This document shows positions 17,050 through 27,610 of a stretch of DNA of 64,000 nucleotides, piece by piece; position 1 is the first letter of the stretch; the number at the start of each line of letters is the position of its first letter. The position numbers and the translations under genes were made by a program. Origin of the DNA: Streptomyces carminius (GTDB taxonomy: Bacteria; Actinomycetota; Actinomycetes; Streptomycetales; Streptomycetaceae); the NCBI RefSeq assembly GCF_002794255.1, contig NZ_PGGW01000058.1:2501-66500 (forward strand), in the 5' to 3' direction. The notes beneath the pieces were generated by a model. It was not told the origin of the DNA. It made no database searches and was given only the letters and a program-made list of their open reading frames with translations.

Positions 17050-17922
17050 GTGCGTGAGGCCAGGAGACGGCCGGTGGTGTCGGTGACCTCCGGCACCCGG
17101 ACGGCGGTGGCGCGAGCCACCGCCGTCGTCGTGCTGGCGGCCGCCGTGCTGACCGGATGCAGCGGCGGCGGCGGGGTGCGCATCGAGACGTCCGTCACCG
17201 CCACCGCCGAGGCGCCGCGCTCCAAGGCGTCACCGCTGCCCGCGCGCCCATGGCCCTCCTCGCCGGCCGAATCGCCGCAGGAGTCACTGCCCCACCCGCC
17301 GGTCGCCTCGCCGCTGCCCACCGGCGCCCAGCCCATCAGCCCGCCCAACACCGGCGGCGAGCTGGACGTCCTCACCCTGCTGCGCAAGGACCCCAAGGTC
17401 GGCGAGGGTGTCAAACGGGCCCTGCGGCCCTGCTCGGCCGAGACCTGGCCGGTGGACGTGGCGTACGGGAGGCTGACCGGCGACGAGCACGGACCGGATA
17501 TCGTGATCAACGTCTTCGACTGCACCGACAACATGGGTCTGGGCAGCTACGTCTACCGGCAGAGCTCCAACGGGCAGTACATCGGTGTCTTCGCCGACGA
17601 GACCCCGCCCGTGCGTGCCGAGACGGACGGCGCCCTGCTGGACGTGACCCACCAGGTCTACGCGGAGGGCGACCCGGCGTGCTGCCCTTCCGGCCACTAT
17701 GTGGTCAGCTACGGCTGGCGGCAGGACCGGTTCGTCGAACTGGCGCGCAGGCACCGGCCCTCCGGTGAGCTGATCACGCCGGAGCCGGAGCCCCGGCGGA
17801 CGGTCGTCGAGGACGTGCCCGGCGAGCTCACCGGCACGGACGGCGCGGGGACGACGGGGACGACGGGGACGACGGGGACGACGAGAAGCAGAACCGGTCC
17901 GGGAGCGGACCAGGGGGGTTGA
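17050..17922 (+). CDS. cseA: Lipoprotein CseA, modulator of the SigE system
   Basis: The product is 290 aa. A signal peptide (TAVVVLAAAVLTGC) ends in a lipobox with Cys at about residue 37, so it should be lipid-anchored outside the membrane. The mature protein has a Pro-rich region, then a conserved-looking domain with GELDVLTLLRKDPKVGEGVKRALRPCSAETWPVDVAYGRLTG and FDCTDNMGLGSYVYR, containing paired cysteines. In S. coelicolor CseA is a negative modulator of sigE activity. The GTG at 17050 has AGGAGG five bases upstream. The 62-bp gap after sigE contains only a weak 5-bp hairpin. The C-terminus carries a Gly-Thr repeat encoded by a 9-bp tandem repeat. Confidence 0.88.
   Translation: MREARRRPVVSVTSGTRTAVARATAVVVLAAAVLTGCSGGGGVRIETSVTATAEAPRSKASPLPARPWPSSPAESPQESLPHPPVASPLPTGAQPISPPNTGGELDVLTLLRKDPKVGEGVKRALRPCSAETWPVDVAYGRLTGDEHGPDIVINVFDCTDNMGLGSYVYRQSSNGQYIGVFADETPPVRAETDGALLDVTHQVYAEGDPACCPSGHYVVSYGWRQDRFVELARRHRPSGELITPEPEPRRTVVEDVPGELTGTDGAGTTGTTGTTGTTRSRTGPGADQGG
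17847..17885. repeat. 9-bp tandem repeat at the cseA 3' end
   Basis: Four copies of GACGGGGAC-type units encode GTTGTTGTT near the C-terminus of CseA. The near identity of the copies suggests recent slippage and probable length polymorphism. Confidence 0.7.
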
Positions 17923-17931
17923 GCGGAGCCG

Positions 17932-18630
17932 ATGGCCGACACACATGTGCTCTTCGTGGAGGACGACGACGTCATCCGGGAGGCCACCCAGCTCTCCCTG
18001 GAGCGCAACGGCTTCACCGTGACAGCCGCCGCCGACGGCCTGGACGGCCTGGCGGCGTTCCGCTCCCGGCGCCCCGACATCGCCCTGCTGGACGTGATGC
18101 TGCCGGGCCTGGACGGAGTGAGCCTGTGCCGCCGGATCCGCGAGGAGTCGCTGGTGCCGGTGATCATGGTGTCGGCGCGGGCGGACTCCATCGACGTGGT
18201 GCTGGGTCTGGAGGCCGGTGCCGACGACTACGTGACCAAGCCGTTCGACAGCACCGTGCTGGTCGCCCGCATCCGTGCGGTACTGCGCCGCTTCGACCAC
18301 GCGACGACCGCGTCCGCCGGGCAGGACGGCGGCGACGGCGCCCCGGGCACCCTGCGATTCGGTGACCTGGAGATCGACACCGAGGGCATGGAGGTGCGGC
18401 GCGACGGCGCGCCGGTGCCGCTGACCCCGACGGAGATGCGGCTGCTGCTGGAGTTCTCCGCGGCCCCGGGCACGGTGCTCAGCCGCGACCGGCTGCTGGA
18501 GCGGGTGTGGGACTACGACTGGGGCGGCGACACCCGGGTGGTGGACGTCCACGTCCAGCGGCTGCGCGGCAAGATCGGACAGCGGCGCATAGAGACGGTC
18601 CGCGGTTTCGGCTACAAGCTGAGGGGCTGA
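17932..18630 (+). CDS. cseB: Response regulator CseB (OmpR/PhoB family)
   Basis: The product is 232 aa. The receiver domain has the acidic pocket VEDDD at residues 9-13, phospho-acceptor D54 in ALLDVMLPG, and the switch Lys in DDYVTKPF. The winged-helix output domain runs from about 140 (LEIDTEGMEVRRDGAPVPLTPTEMRLL) to the C-terminal RVVDVHVQRLRGKIG and TVRGFGYKL. Phosphorylated CseB activates the sigE promoter in S. coelicolor. The ATG at 17932 lies nine bases after the cseA stop and is preceded by GGAGCCG. The cseC start lies seven bases after this stop. Confidence 0.94.
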   Translation: MADTHVLFVEDDDVIREATQLSLERNGFTVTAAADGLDGLAAFRSRRPDIALLDVMLPGLDGVSLCRRIREESLVPVIMVSARADSIDVVLGLEAGADDYVTKPFDSTVLVARIRAVLRRFDHATTASAGQDGGDGAPGTLRFGDLEIDTEGMEVRRDGAPVPLTPTEMRLLLEFSAAPGTVLSRDRLLERVWDYDWGGDTRVVDVHVQRLRGKIGQRRIETVRGFGYKLRG

Positions 18631-18637
18631 GCGGCGG

Positions 18638-19990
18638 ATGGACCCGCTGGATCTGCTCATCGGTCCGCGCCCGCAGCGGCGCCTGCTCCAGACCCTCCCC
18701 CGGTTTCGGCCGCTGCGGGAGACCGCCCGCCGCGGCCGGCGGTGGGTGCCGCGCACCGGACTGCGCTGGAAGCTCAGCGCCGCCATCGCCATCGTCGGCG
18801 CACTGGTGGCGCTGGTGCTCAGCCTGCTGGTGCACGGCGCCGCCCAGTCCTCGATGATCGACAGCAGCCGTGACCTCCAGGACGAGCGGCTGCTGACCGT
18901 CCAGCGGGTTCACGAGTCCACGGGCCGCATCTCCCTCGGCGCCGAGATCGACGATCCCGGCCTGCCCGAGCCGCTGCGGGAGGCCGTGGCCGGGGGCGAT
19001 CGCGCCACCTTCGTGATGGAGGGCCACGGCGAGTACCTCGACGTCTGGGCGGCCACCCTGCTGCCCGACGGCCGGGTGCTCTCCCTGCGCACCCGCTACA
19101 CCGACCGCTACACCGTCCTCGCCGACCTCGACCGGGCGCTGGTGTTCGGCTCGGTGGCGGTGGTGCTGGGCGGCACGGTGCTGGGTGTGCTGATCGGCGG
19201 ACGGCTCTCCCGCCGGCTGCGCCAGGCGGCCGCGGCGGCGGGCCAGGTGGCCGAGGGGGAGACCTGGGTACGGGTGCGGGACTCGATCGGCGACCGGGTG
19301 CGCGACGAGACCGACGAGCTGGCCCGCGCCGTCGACCGGATGGCCGAGGCGCTCCAGCAGCGGTTGGAGGCCGAACGCCGGGTCACCGCCGACATCGCCC
19401 ACGAGCTGCGCACCCCGGTGACCGGCCTGATCGCCGCCGCGGAACTGCTGCCCCCGGGCCGCCCCACCGAACTCGTCCGCAACCGGGCCCAGGCGCTGCG
19501 CACCCTGGTGGAGGACGTACTGGAGGTCGCCCGGCTGGACGGCGCCGCCGAGCGCGCCGAACTCCAGGAACTGGCGCTGGGCGAGTTCGTCGCGCGCCGG
19601 GTGCACGCGATGGCGCCCGACGCGCGGCTGAACGTCGTGCGGGAGTCCGTGGTGACGACCGACCCGCGCCGGCTGGAGCGCATCCTCGGCAACCTCCTCG
19701 CCAACGCCGCCCGCCACGGCCGCGGTCCCGTCGAGGTCGCGGTCGACGGCCGCCGGATCCGGGTGCGCGACCACGGCCCCGGTTTCCCCGGGGAGCTGCT
19801 GGCCGAAGGACCGAGCCGGTTCCGCACCGGCAGCCCGGACCGCGGCAGCGGGCACGGTCTGGGGCTGACGATCGCGGTGGGGCAGGCACGGGTGCTCGGC
19901 GCCCGGCTCACCTTCCGCAACGCCCGGCCGAACGGCGCGGTGGCGGCCCTGTGGCTCCCCCAGACGCCGCCGGACGCCCGTCCGGTGTGA
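18638..19990 (+). CDS. cseC: Sensor histidine kinase CseC
   Basis: The product is 450 aa. There are two membrane segments (about 47-70, LSAAIAIVGALVALVLSLLVHG, and about 168-190, LVFGSVAVVLGGTVLGVLIGG) flanking an extracytoplasmic loop of about 100 residues. A HAMP linker follows, then the HisKA box with H255 (DIAHELRTPVTG). The ATPase has an N-box (ILGNLLANAARHG), a G1 box (VRDHGPGFPGEL) and a G2 box (GSGHGLGLTIA). It should sense envelope damage and phosphorylate CseB. The N-terminal 40 residues are cytoplasmic and basic. The ATG at 18638 is spaced closely after cseB, completing the four-gene operon. Confidence 0.94.
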   Translation: MDPLDLLIGPRPQRRLLQTLPRFRPLRETARRGRRWVPRTGLRWKLSAAIAIVGALVALVLSLLVHGAAQSSMIDSSRDLQDERLLTVQRVHESTGRISLGAEIDDPGLPEPLREAVAGGDRATFVMEGHGEYLDVWAATLLPDGRVLSLRTRYTDRYTVLADLDRALVFGSVAVVLGGTVLGVLIGGRLSRRLRQAAAAAGQVAEGETWVRVRDSIGDRVRDETDELARAVDRMAEALQQRLEAERRVTADIAHELRTPVTGLIAAAELLPPGRPTELVRNRAQALRTLVEDVLEVARLDGAAERAELQELALGEFVARRVHAMAPDARLNVVRESVVTTDPRRLERILGNLLANAARHGRGPVEVAVDGRRIRVRDHGPGFPGELLAEGPSRFRTGSPDRGSGHGLGLTIAVGQARVLGARLTFRNARPNGAVAALWLPQTPPDARPV

Positions 19991-20058
19991 GTCCGCCCCG
20001 GCCCGGGGCGGGGCGGGGCGCCCGTACGGGAGGCGGCTCACGCGGTGGGCGCCCGCCG

Positions 20059-20508
20059 TCAGTCGCAGATCTCCGACCACTCCTTGCTCGGATCCAGCCA
20101 GTCCTCGCGGCGCTGGGTCAGCGCGTACCGGTTGCCGGAGGTGTCCCGGAAGACCGCCTCGATGCCGTACGGCCGCTCCCGCGGCTCCTGGACGAACTCC
20201 ACGCCCCGCGCCCTCAGCTTCTCGTAGGTGCCGCGGCAGTCGTCCGTCCGCAGCGCCCCGGCGCCCAGCACCCCCTTGCCGACCAGTCTCGTCAGGGCCT
20301 CGACCGACTCCGGGTCGAGGCCGGGGACGTCCGTGCGCACCAGGGTCAGCTCGACGTCCGGCTGACCCCCGACACCGACCGTGACCCAGCGCGTGCCGCC
20401 CACGGTGATGTCACCGCGCGGCTCGAAGCCCAGCTTCTCGACGAAGAACCGCAGATCCCGGTCCTGGTCGGTGGACCAGACGGTGACCGCGGACATTCCC
20501 TTGATCAT
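20059..20508 (-). CDS. VOC-family (glyoxalase/bleomycin-resistance fold) protein
   Basis: The product is 149 aa. It begins MIKGMSAVTVWSTDQDRDLRFFVEKLGFEPRGDITVGGTRWVTVGVGG, the first beta-alpha-beta-beta-beta module of vicinal-oxygen-chelate proteins, and ends with VEFVQEPRERPYGIEAVFRDTSGNRYALTQ, the second module. Residues that could bind metal are visible, but the usual His at the first metal position is not clear. Function could be a small-molecule modifying enzyme or binding protein; no substrate can be assigned. The ATG at 20506-20508 follows GGGAGCACATC. It diverges from the NACHT gene and is convergent with cseC. Confidence 0.85.
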   Translation of the reverse strand: MIKGMSAVTVWSTDQDRDLRFFVEKLGFEPRGDITVGGTRWVTVGVGGQPDVELTLVRTDVPGLDPESVEALTRLVGKGVLGAGALRTDDCRGTYEKLRARGVEFVQEPRERPYGIEAVFRDTSGNRYALTQRREDWLDPSKEWSEICD

Positions 20509-20688
20509 GATGTGCTCCCGAAGCCGGTCGTGGACCCGTGCTCTCGCCCGCCGCGAGCAGTGCCCCCACCCCCTTGCTTCTCCGCAATCACGCTCCCCGA
20601 ACCCAGCTGTCCGACGCTCGCACACGGCCCTGACAGCCGGCCCTACGATCTCCCCGGGAAGAACCCGAGAAATCTCCCGGGGGGAATC

Positions 20689-23307
20689 ATGGACGCCGCG
20701 ACTGTCGGGGCACGGCTGGCGGCGAGCGCCGTCGCGCCGCTGGTGGGGAAGCTGCTGGTGCGGGAGGGCCCGGGCGCGGGACTGGCCGACCGGCCGGTGC
20801 GGCTGAGCGGCCGGCTCTCCTTCCGGGGCGAGAAGCGCGCCCTGGGCGAGAAGGAGCTGGCGAAGCTCGCGGACGAGCTGCTGGCCCGGGCCACCGAGCC
20901 GCTCCCGGCGGCCGAACGGCTGCCCGGCCACGAGGAGCGGGCCGTCGCCCACGCCTTGGCCCGCACCCTGTACGCGCTGGGCGACCTGGACATGGACGAC
21001 GCGCAGGCGGTCGAGCTGGGCGAGCGGGAACTGGCCCGGCGGCTGCGTGCGGCGGCCGGGGAACCCACCCGGGACCTGGCCGAGGGCGCGGCCGTCCTGC
21101 ACGACGTACTGCTGGAGGCCGCCTGCCGCCAGCTCCTGCACTTCTTCACCCAGCGCTCCACGTTCATCCCCCGCACCCTGGTGGAGCAGACCCGGCGGCT
21201 GGCGGCACTGGAGGCGAGCCTGTCCCCGGCGGCCGGGAGGGCTCGCGCGCTGGCCGCCCGCTCCGCCGAGGACGCGGCGTTCGAGCGCCGGTACGCCGAC
21301 TACGTCGCCCGCAAGCACAGCCGTCTGACGATCTACGGTCTGGACCTGGCGCACTCGCGCGAGTGGCGGCTGGACACGGCTTTCCTGTCCCTGGAGGCGA
21401 GCCGGGACGACGGCGCGGGCGAGCAGCCCGTCCCGGTCCGCACCGACCGGATCCTCACCGGCCGCTCCCGGGTGCTGCTGCGCGGGGTGGCCGGCTCGGG
21501 CAAGACGACACTGGTGCAGTGGCTCGCGGTGACGGCGGCACGGCCGGCGGACGCGGGAGACGCGGCGGGCGCGCCGCACCCGGAGCTCACCGGCCGCGTT
21601 CCCTTCGTCCTCCCGCTGCGCGCCTTCGCCGCCACCGGCGGGCTGCCCACCCCCGACCGCTTCCTGGAAGCGGTGCGCTGCCCGCTCGCCGGGGCCCAGC
21701 CGCCGGGCTGGGCGGACCGGGTGCTGGCGGACGGGCGCGGACTGCTGCTGGTCGACGGCGTGGACGAGGTCCCCGAGCGGGAGCGCGAGGAGACCCGCCG
21801 CCGGCTGGACGACCTGCTCGGCGCCTACCCGGACAACCTGTGGCTGGTCACCTCCCGCCCCTCGGCGGTGCGCGACGAGTGGCTGGCCTCCCAGGGCTTC
21901 GGCGAGCTGACCCTGACACCGATGGACCGCGACGACGTGGCGGCGTTCGTGACGCGCTGGCACGCCGCGGCCGGGGCGGAGCCGGAGGCGGCCCGCTCCC
22001 TGCTGGCCGCCCTGCGCACCAAGCAGGACCTCGGCCGGCTGGCCACCAACCCGCTGATGTGCGGCCTGCTGTGCGCCCTGCACCGCGAGCGCCGGGGCTT
22101 CCTGCCGCAGGGCCGGAAGGACCTGTACGAGGCGGCGCTGTCGATGCTGCTGGAGCGCCGCGACACCGAGCGCGGCATGCACCGGGACGGTGATCTGCGG
22201 CTGGCCAAGGAACCGCAGCTCACCCTGCTGCAGAAGCTGGCGTACTGGATGGTGCGCAACGACCGCGCCCAGATGGACCGCGCGGACGCGCTGGCCGTCC
22301 TGGAAGGCGTGCTGCCGATGATGGCGTACATCGAGGCGGGCCCGGAGGAGGTGCTGCGGTACCTGCTGGAGCGCAGCGGCCTGCTGCGCGAGCCCGTGGC
22401 CGGGCAGCTCGACTTCGTCCACCGCACCTTCCAGGACTACCTGGCGGCCCGGGCGCTGGTGGAGGCCCGCGACTTCCCGTGGCTGGTGGACAACGCGGGC
22501 CGGACCGAACTGGAGGACGTGGTGCGGATGGCCGTCGCCCACGCCCGACCGGACGAACGCGCCCGCATCCTGGACGGCCTGCTCGATCTCACCACGGTCG
22601 GCACGACCGTCCGCCGGGCACTGCTGGCCCTGGCCTGCCTGGAGCAGGCCACCGAGCTGGACCCGGCGGTACGGAACCGGGTCCGTTCCTTCGCCGGTGA
22701 GCTGCTGCCGCCGCAGCATCGCCCCACCGCTCTCGCCCTCGCCGAGTTCGGCGGCTCGCTCGTCCTGGAGCTGCTGCCCGGCCCCGAGGGCCTTGCGGAC
22801 GAGGTGGCGGAGGCGGTCGTCGTCACCGCCACCCGGATCGGCACCGACGCGGCTCTCCCCCTGCTCGTCCGGTACCGGGACCATCCCTCACTCGACGTGC
22901 GCCGCCAGCTCGCCTGGTCCTGGCACCGCTTCGACCGCGCCACCTACGCCGAGGAGGTCCTCGCCCACCTCGACGAGGACGGGCTGTACTTTTCCGCGCA
23001 CAGTGCCGAGGACCTCCGCGCCCTGCGCGCGCTGGGAGGCCGTTCCCGCATCCAGTACGTGCCCACCGGCGATCCGGACCTCCGGGTGCTGACCGAGCAC
23101 ATCGGCCCGGACCGGCTGACGCATCTGTGGCTGGGGGATTCCTCCGCGTCGCTGACGACACACCTGTGGTTGGGGGATTTCTCCGGGTCGCTGGACTTCT
23201 CATGGCTCTCGGCCTTTCCCCGGCTGCGGGTCCTGGTGGTGGCCCCCGGAGTCGGGCGACTCCTCGGCGGAGTCCCCGCCGGCGTCGAGGTCCGCAGCAA
23301 GCCCTGA
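20689..23307 (+). CDS. NACHT-domain STAND ATPase (NLR-like, candidate defence protein)
   Basis: The product is 872 aa. The N-terminal ~230 residues are helical (MDAATVGARLAASAVAPLVGKLL, then RLSGRLSFRGEKRALGEKELAKLADELL), resembling the NNH-type helical domains found before bacterial NACHT modules. The NACHT core has Walker A G266-VAGSGKTT with K272, Walker B LLLVDGVDEVPE (D356 to E360), sensor SRPSAVRDEWL, and LDFVHRTFQDYLAARAL, typical of NACHT winged-helix ends. The C-terminus is helical, then a short leucine-rich segment with a duplicated THLWLGD unit. STAND ATPases oligomerise on sensing a trigger; bacterial NACHT proteins include antiphage factors. The ATG at 20689 follows GGGGGGAAT. 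No effector partner gene lies beside it. Confidence 0.88.
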   Translation: MDAATVGARLAASAVAPLVGKLLVREGPGAGLADRPVRLSGRLSFRGEKRALGEKELAKLADELLARATEPLPAAERLPGHEERAVAHALARTLYALGDLDMDDAQAVELGERELARRLRAAAGEPTRDLAEGAAVLHDVLLEAACRQLLHFFTQRSTFIPRTLVEQTRRLAALEASLSPAAGRARALAARSAEDAAFERRYADYVARKHSRLTIYGLDLAHSREWRLDTAFLSLEASRDDGAGEQPVPVRTDRILTGRSRVLLRGVAGSGKTTLVQWLAVTAARPADAGDAAGAPHPELTGRVPFVLPLRAFAATGGLPTPDRFLEAVRCPLAGAQPPGWADRVLADGRGLLLVDGVDEVPEREREETRRRLDDLLGAYPDNLWLVTSRPSAVRDEWLASQGFGELTLTPMDRDDVAAFVTRWHAAAGAEPEAARSLLAALRTKQDLGRLATNPLMCGLLCALHRERRGFLPQGRKDLYEAALSMLLERRDTERGMHRDGDLRLAKEPQLTLLQKLAYWMVRNDRAQMDRADALAVLEGVLPMMAYIEAGPEEVLRYLLERSGLLREPVAGQLDFVHRTFQDYLAARALVEARDFPWLVDNAGRTELEDVVRMAVAHARPDERARILDGLLDLTTVGTTVRRALLALACLEQATELDPAVRNRVRSFAGELLPPQHRPTALALAEFGGSLVLELLPGPEGLADEVAEAVVVTATRIGTDAALPLLVRYRDHPSLDVRRQLAWSWHRFDRATYAEEVLAHLDEDGLYFSAHSAEDLRALRALGGRSRIQYVPTGDPDLRVLTEHIGPDRLTHLWLGDSSASLTTHLWLGDFSGSLDFSWLSAFPRLRVLVVAPGVGRLLGGVPAGVEVRSKP
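23117..23196. repeat. Tandem leucine-rich-like duplication at the NACHT C-terminus
   Basis: Two adjacent ~39-bp units encode THLWLGDSSASLT and THLWLGDFSGSLD. Conserved Leu/Trp spacing suggests the start of a degenerate leucine-rich or related solenoid, of which only two or three units remain before the stop. Confidence 0.65.
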
Positions 23308-23320
23308 TCCCGCCCCCGCA

Positions 23321-23370
23321 CACATGAGGCGGCCCGGGACCGTTCGAACGGTCCCGGGCCGCCTCATGTG
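23321..23370. terminator. 50-bp perfect palindrome, bidirectional terminator between the NACHT gene and clpC
   Basis: The 25-bp arms (CACATGAGGCGGCCCGGGAC followed by CGTTC, and the exact complement) meet with no spacer at TTCGAA. It lies 13 bp after the NACHT stop and 40 bp after the clpC stop, so both convergent genes can use it. Confidence 0.9.
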
Positions 23371-23410
23371 GCTCGGTGCTGCCTGCCCGGCGCCTGCGCG
23401 CCGGGCGGCG

Positions 23411-25936
<2,526 letters not shown>

Positions 25937-26444
25937 CGTTAATCGCTCCTCAGAGCGGTCAGGCAGTAAGGGGTCGGTCCCCTCCCTGTCCTTCCGCAGC
26001 TTAGTCCCGCAAGCGGGGACCGCTCGTTCCGACTGCCGACACCCGTCCGGATCGCCCCCGCGCAGGGGCGGAGATGAGCTGTACGCCTTCCCGCCCTCGT
26101 CCCGGACAGCCGACAACAGTTCCAACCCGATGGTGCGAGACGATGTTCCCGCAGGCCAGACATATCCGCCCGCTTCCACTACGCCGACGGCGAACGCCTC
26201 ACGGCCGACACGCCCGTCCACCGCTCCATCGCCGGTGCCGCACCCCCGTTCCACGTGGGATTTCCTCACCGACTTCTTACCCCGGGACACTGACAGTCCA
26301 TGCGGGGCACGGGGGGCGCATCCGCTACTGGCGAACACTCTTGCGCGGCGGACGCCGCCCGCTCAACCACGACATCCCGACACTGCGGGTGATGGGTGGA
26401 AGCGGTGTGTGACCGGGAGCGCGGCCCGGCCCGCGCACGGCCCT
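25937..26444. promoter_or_regulatory. Long clpC upstream region
   Basis: No gene is supported here. The stretch is less GC-rich than its surroundings around 26090-26290 and should carry the clpC promoter and leader. ClgR is the expected activator of clp genes in Streptomyces, but I could not find a site that fits its consensus well. An inverted CGCCCC/GGGGCG pair at 26053-26070 is the only symmetric element I noticed near the gene. Confidence 0.4.
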
Positions 26445-26532
26445 CGGGAGGCCGCTGCGCGGCCGCGGCCTCCCGGGCGGGGTCGCGGAACGGCTCCGGC
26501 CGGTGCCCCGGCCGGTACGGAACGGCCGTTCC
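26445..26532 (-). terminator. Cluster of three hairpins behind lsr2
   Basis: Following the lsr2 stop are GGAACGGCCGTTCC (26519-26532), an 8-bp CCGGCCGG stem (26496-26515) and an 11-bp stem (arms 26445-26455 and 26465-26475). Together they should stop lsr2 transcription before clpC. Confidence 0.65.
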
Positions 26533-26569
26533 GGCGGGTACGGCGGCGGAACGCCACCGCACGCGACTT

Positions 26570-26902
26570 TCAGCCGTTCGCCTTCTCGTAGGCCTCGCGA
26601 ATGTTGGCGGGGACTCGTCCCCGGTCGTTGACCTCGTAGCCGTTCTCCTTGGCCCAGGCGCGAATCCTCGCGGTGTCCTGGCTGCCGCCACCACCGGCCG
26701 CACGGGCCTTGCCGCGGGCCGTACGGCCACCGGTGCGGCGGCCGCTCTTCACATAGGGCTCGAGCAGGCCGCGGAGCTTGTCCGCATTGGCGGTGGTGAG
26801 ATCGATCTCGTAGGTCTTGCCGTCAAGGGCGAACGTCACCGTCTCGTCCGCCTCACCGCCGTCGATGTCATCGACAAGAAGGACCTGAACCTTCTGCGCC
26901 AC
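26570..26902 (-). CDS. lsr2: Lsr2 nucleoid-associated silencer
   Basis: The product is 110 aa. The N-terminal dimerisation/oligomerisation domain is MAQKVQVLLVDDIDGGEADETVTFALDGKTYEIDLTTANADKLRGLLEPYV. A basic linker with RRTGGRTARGKARA follows. The C-terminal DNA-binding domain has RIRAWAKENGYEVNDRGRVPANIREAYEKA with the RGR AT-hook-like motif that inserts in the minor groove of AT-rich DNA. Lsr2 silences foreign and specialised-metabolite genes. The ATG at 26900-26902 is clear; the upstream 170 bp are unusually AT-rich for this window, which fits self-binding. It is followed leftward by hairpins and clpC. Confidence 0.97.
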   Translation of the reverse strand: MAQKVQVLLVDDIDGGEADETVTFALDGKTYEIDLTTANADKLRGLLEPYVKSGRRTGGRTARGKARAAGGGGSQDTARIRAWAKENGYEVNDRGRVPANIREAYEKANG

Positions 26903-27073
26903 CGGTTACTCCCATTCGTCGTGTGCGGTCAGTCATCGAAAACCGATTACTGATGCTGACGACGAAAGCAAACCGCTTTTTCGGGGAAAACACAAACCCC
27001 CGGGGAAGTTTGCCCGGCGGATCCGGCCGGATTGGCGGGACCTTTCGGACATAGGCCACACGGTGCCGGCGGC
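26903..27073. promoter_or_regulatory. AT-rich lsr2 promoter region
   Basis: Between lsr2 and the acetyltransferase gene the sequence has A/T runs (such as CGAAAACCGATTACTGATG and GAAAGCAAACCGCTTTTTCGG) that stand out in this GC-rich window. It holds the lsr2 promoter and, by inference, Lsr2 binding sites for autoregulation. Confidence 0.55.
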
Positions 27074-27601
27074 TCATAGGTGCAGCAGCATCCGTGTGTT
27101 GCCCAAGGTGTTGGGTTTCACCCGTTCGAGACCGAGGAACTCGGCCACCCCCTCGTCATAGGAACGCAGCAGCTCGCTGTAGACATCCCCGTCGACCGGA
27201 GTCTCACCGATCTCGGTGAAGCCGTGCCGGGCGAAGAAGTCCACTTCGAAGGTGAGACAGAAAATGCGTCGCACTCCCAGCCGGCGCGCGGTCTGCAGCA
27301 GCTTCTCGAGCACCAGGTGCCCCACCCCCGCGCCCCTGAGCGCGGGATCGACTGCCAGCGTACGGACCTCGGCCAGGTCCTCCCACATGACGTGGAGGGC
27401 GCCGCAGGCCACCACCCGGGCGTCGTGGTCGCGTTCGGCGACCCAGAACTCCTGGATGTCCTCGTAAAGCGTCACCATCGGTTTGTCGAGCAGGATGCGA
27501 TCGCGCGCGTACGTGTCGATGAGGCGGCGCACGGCACGCACATCACCGGTTCTCGCGCGGCGGACGGTGACCTCGCTTACCGGGCCCGGTGCTTCTGGCA
27601 T
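27074..27601 (-). CDS. Amino-acid N-acetyltransferase (ArgA-type GNAT)
   Basis: The product is 175 aa with a single GNAT domain. VTVRRARTGDVRAVRRLIDTYARDRILLDKP opens the fold, and acetyl-CoA binding is seen in VRTLAVDPALRGAGVGHLVLEKLLQTARRLGVRRIFCLTFEVDFFARHGF. This arrangement, including the RRIFCLTFEVDFF segment, matches actinobacterial N-acetylglutamate synthases (Mycobacterium ArgA type) that make N-acetylglutamate for arginine synthesis. A plain N-acyltransferase of other substrate is the alternative. The BlaI-family regulator gene ends nine bases upstream, so they probably share a transcript. Confidence 0.86.
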   Translation of the reverse strand: MPEAPGPVSEVTVRRARTGDVRAVRRLIDTYARDRILLDKPMVTLYEDIQEFWVAERDHDARVVACGALHVMWEDLAEVRTLAVDPALRGAGVGHLVLEKLLQTARRLGVRRIFCLTFEVDFFARHGFTEIGETPVDGDVYSELLRSYDEGVAEFLGLERVKPNTLGNTRMLLHL

Positions 27602-27610
27602 GTCCGGACG

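Noticed and set aside
26053..26070. ClgR operator upstream of clpC
   Set aside because: The symmetric CGCCCC/GGGGCG pair does not match the ClgR consensus as I recall it, so I do not label it.
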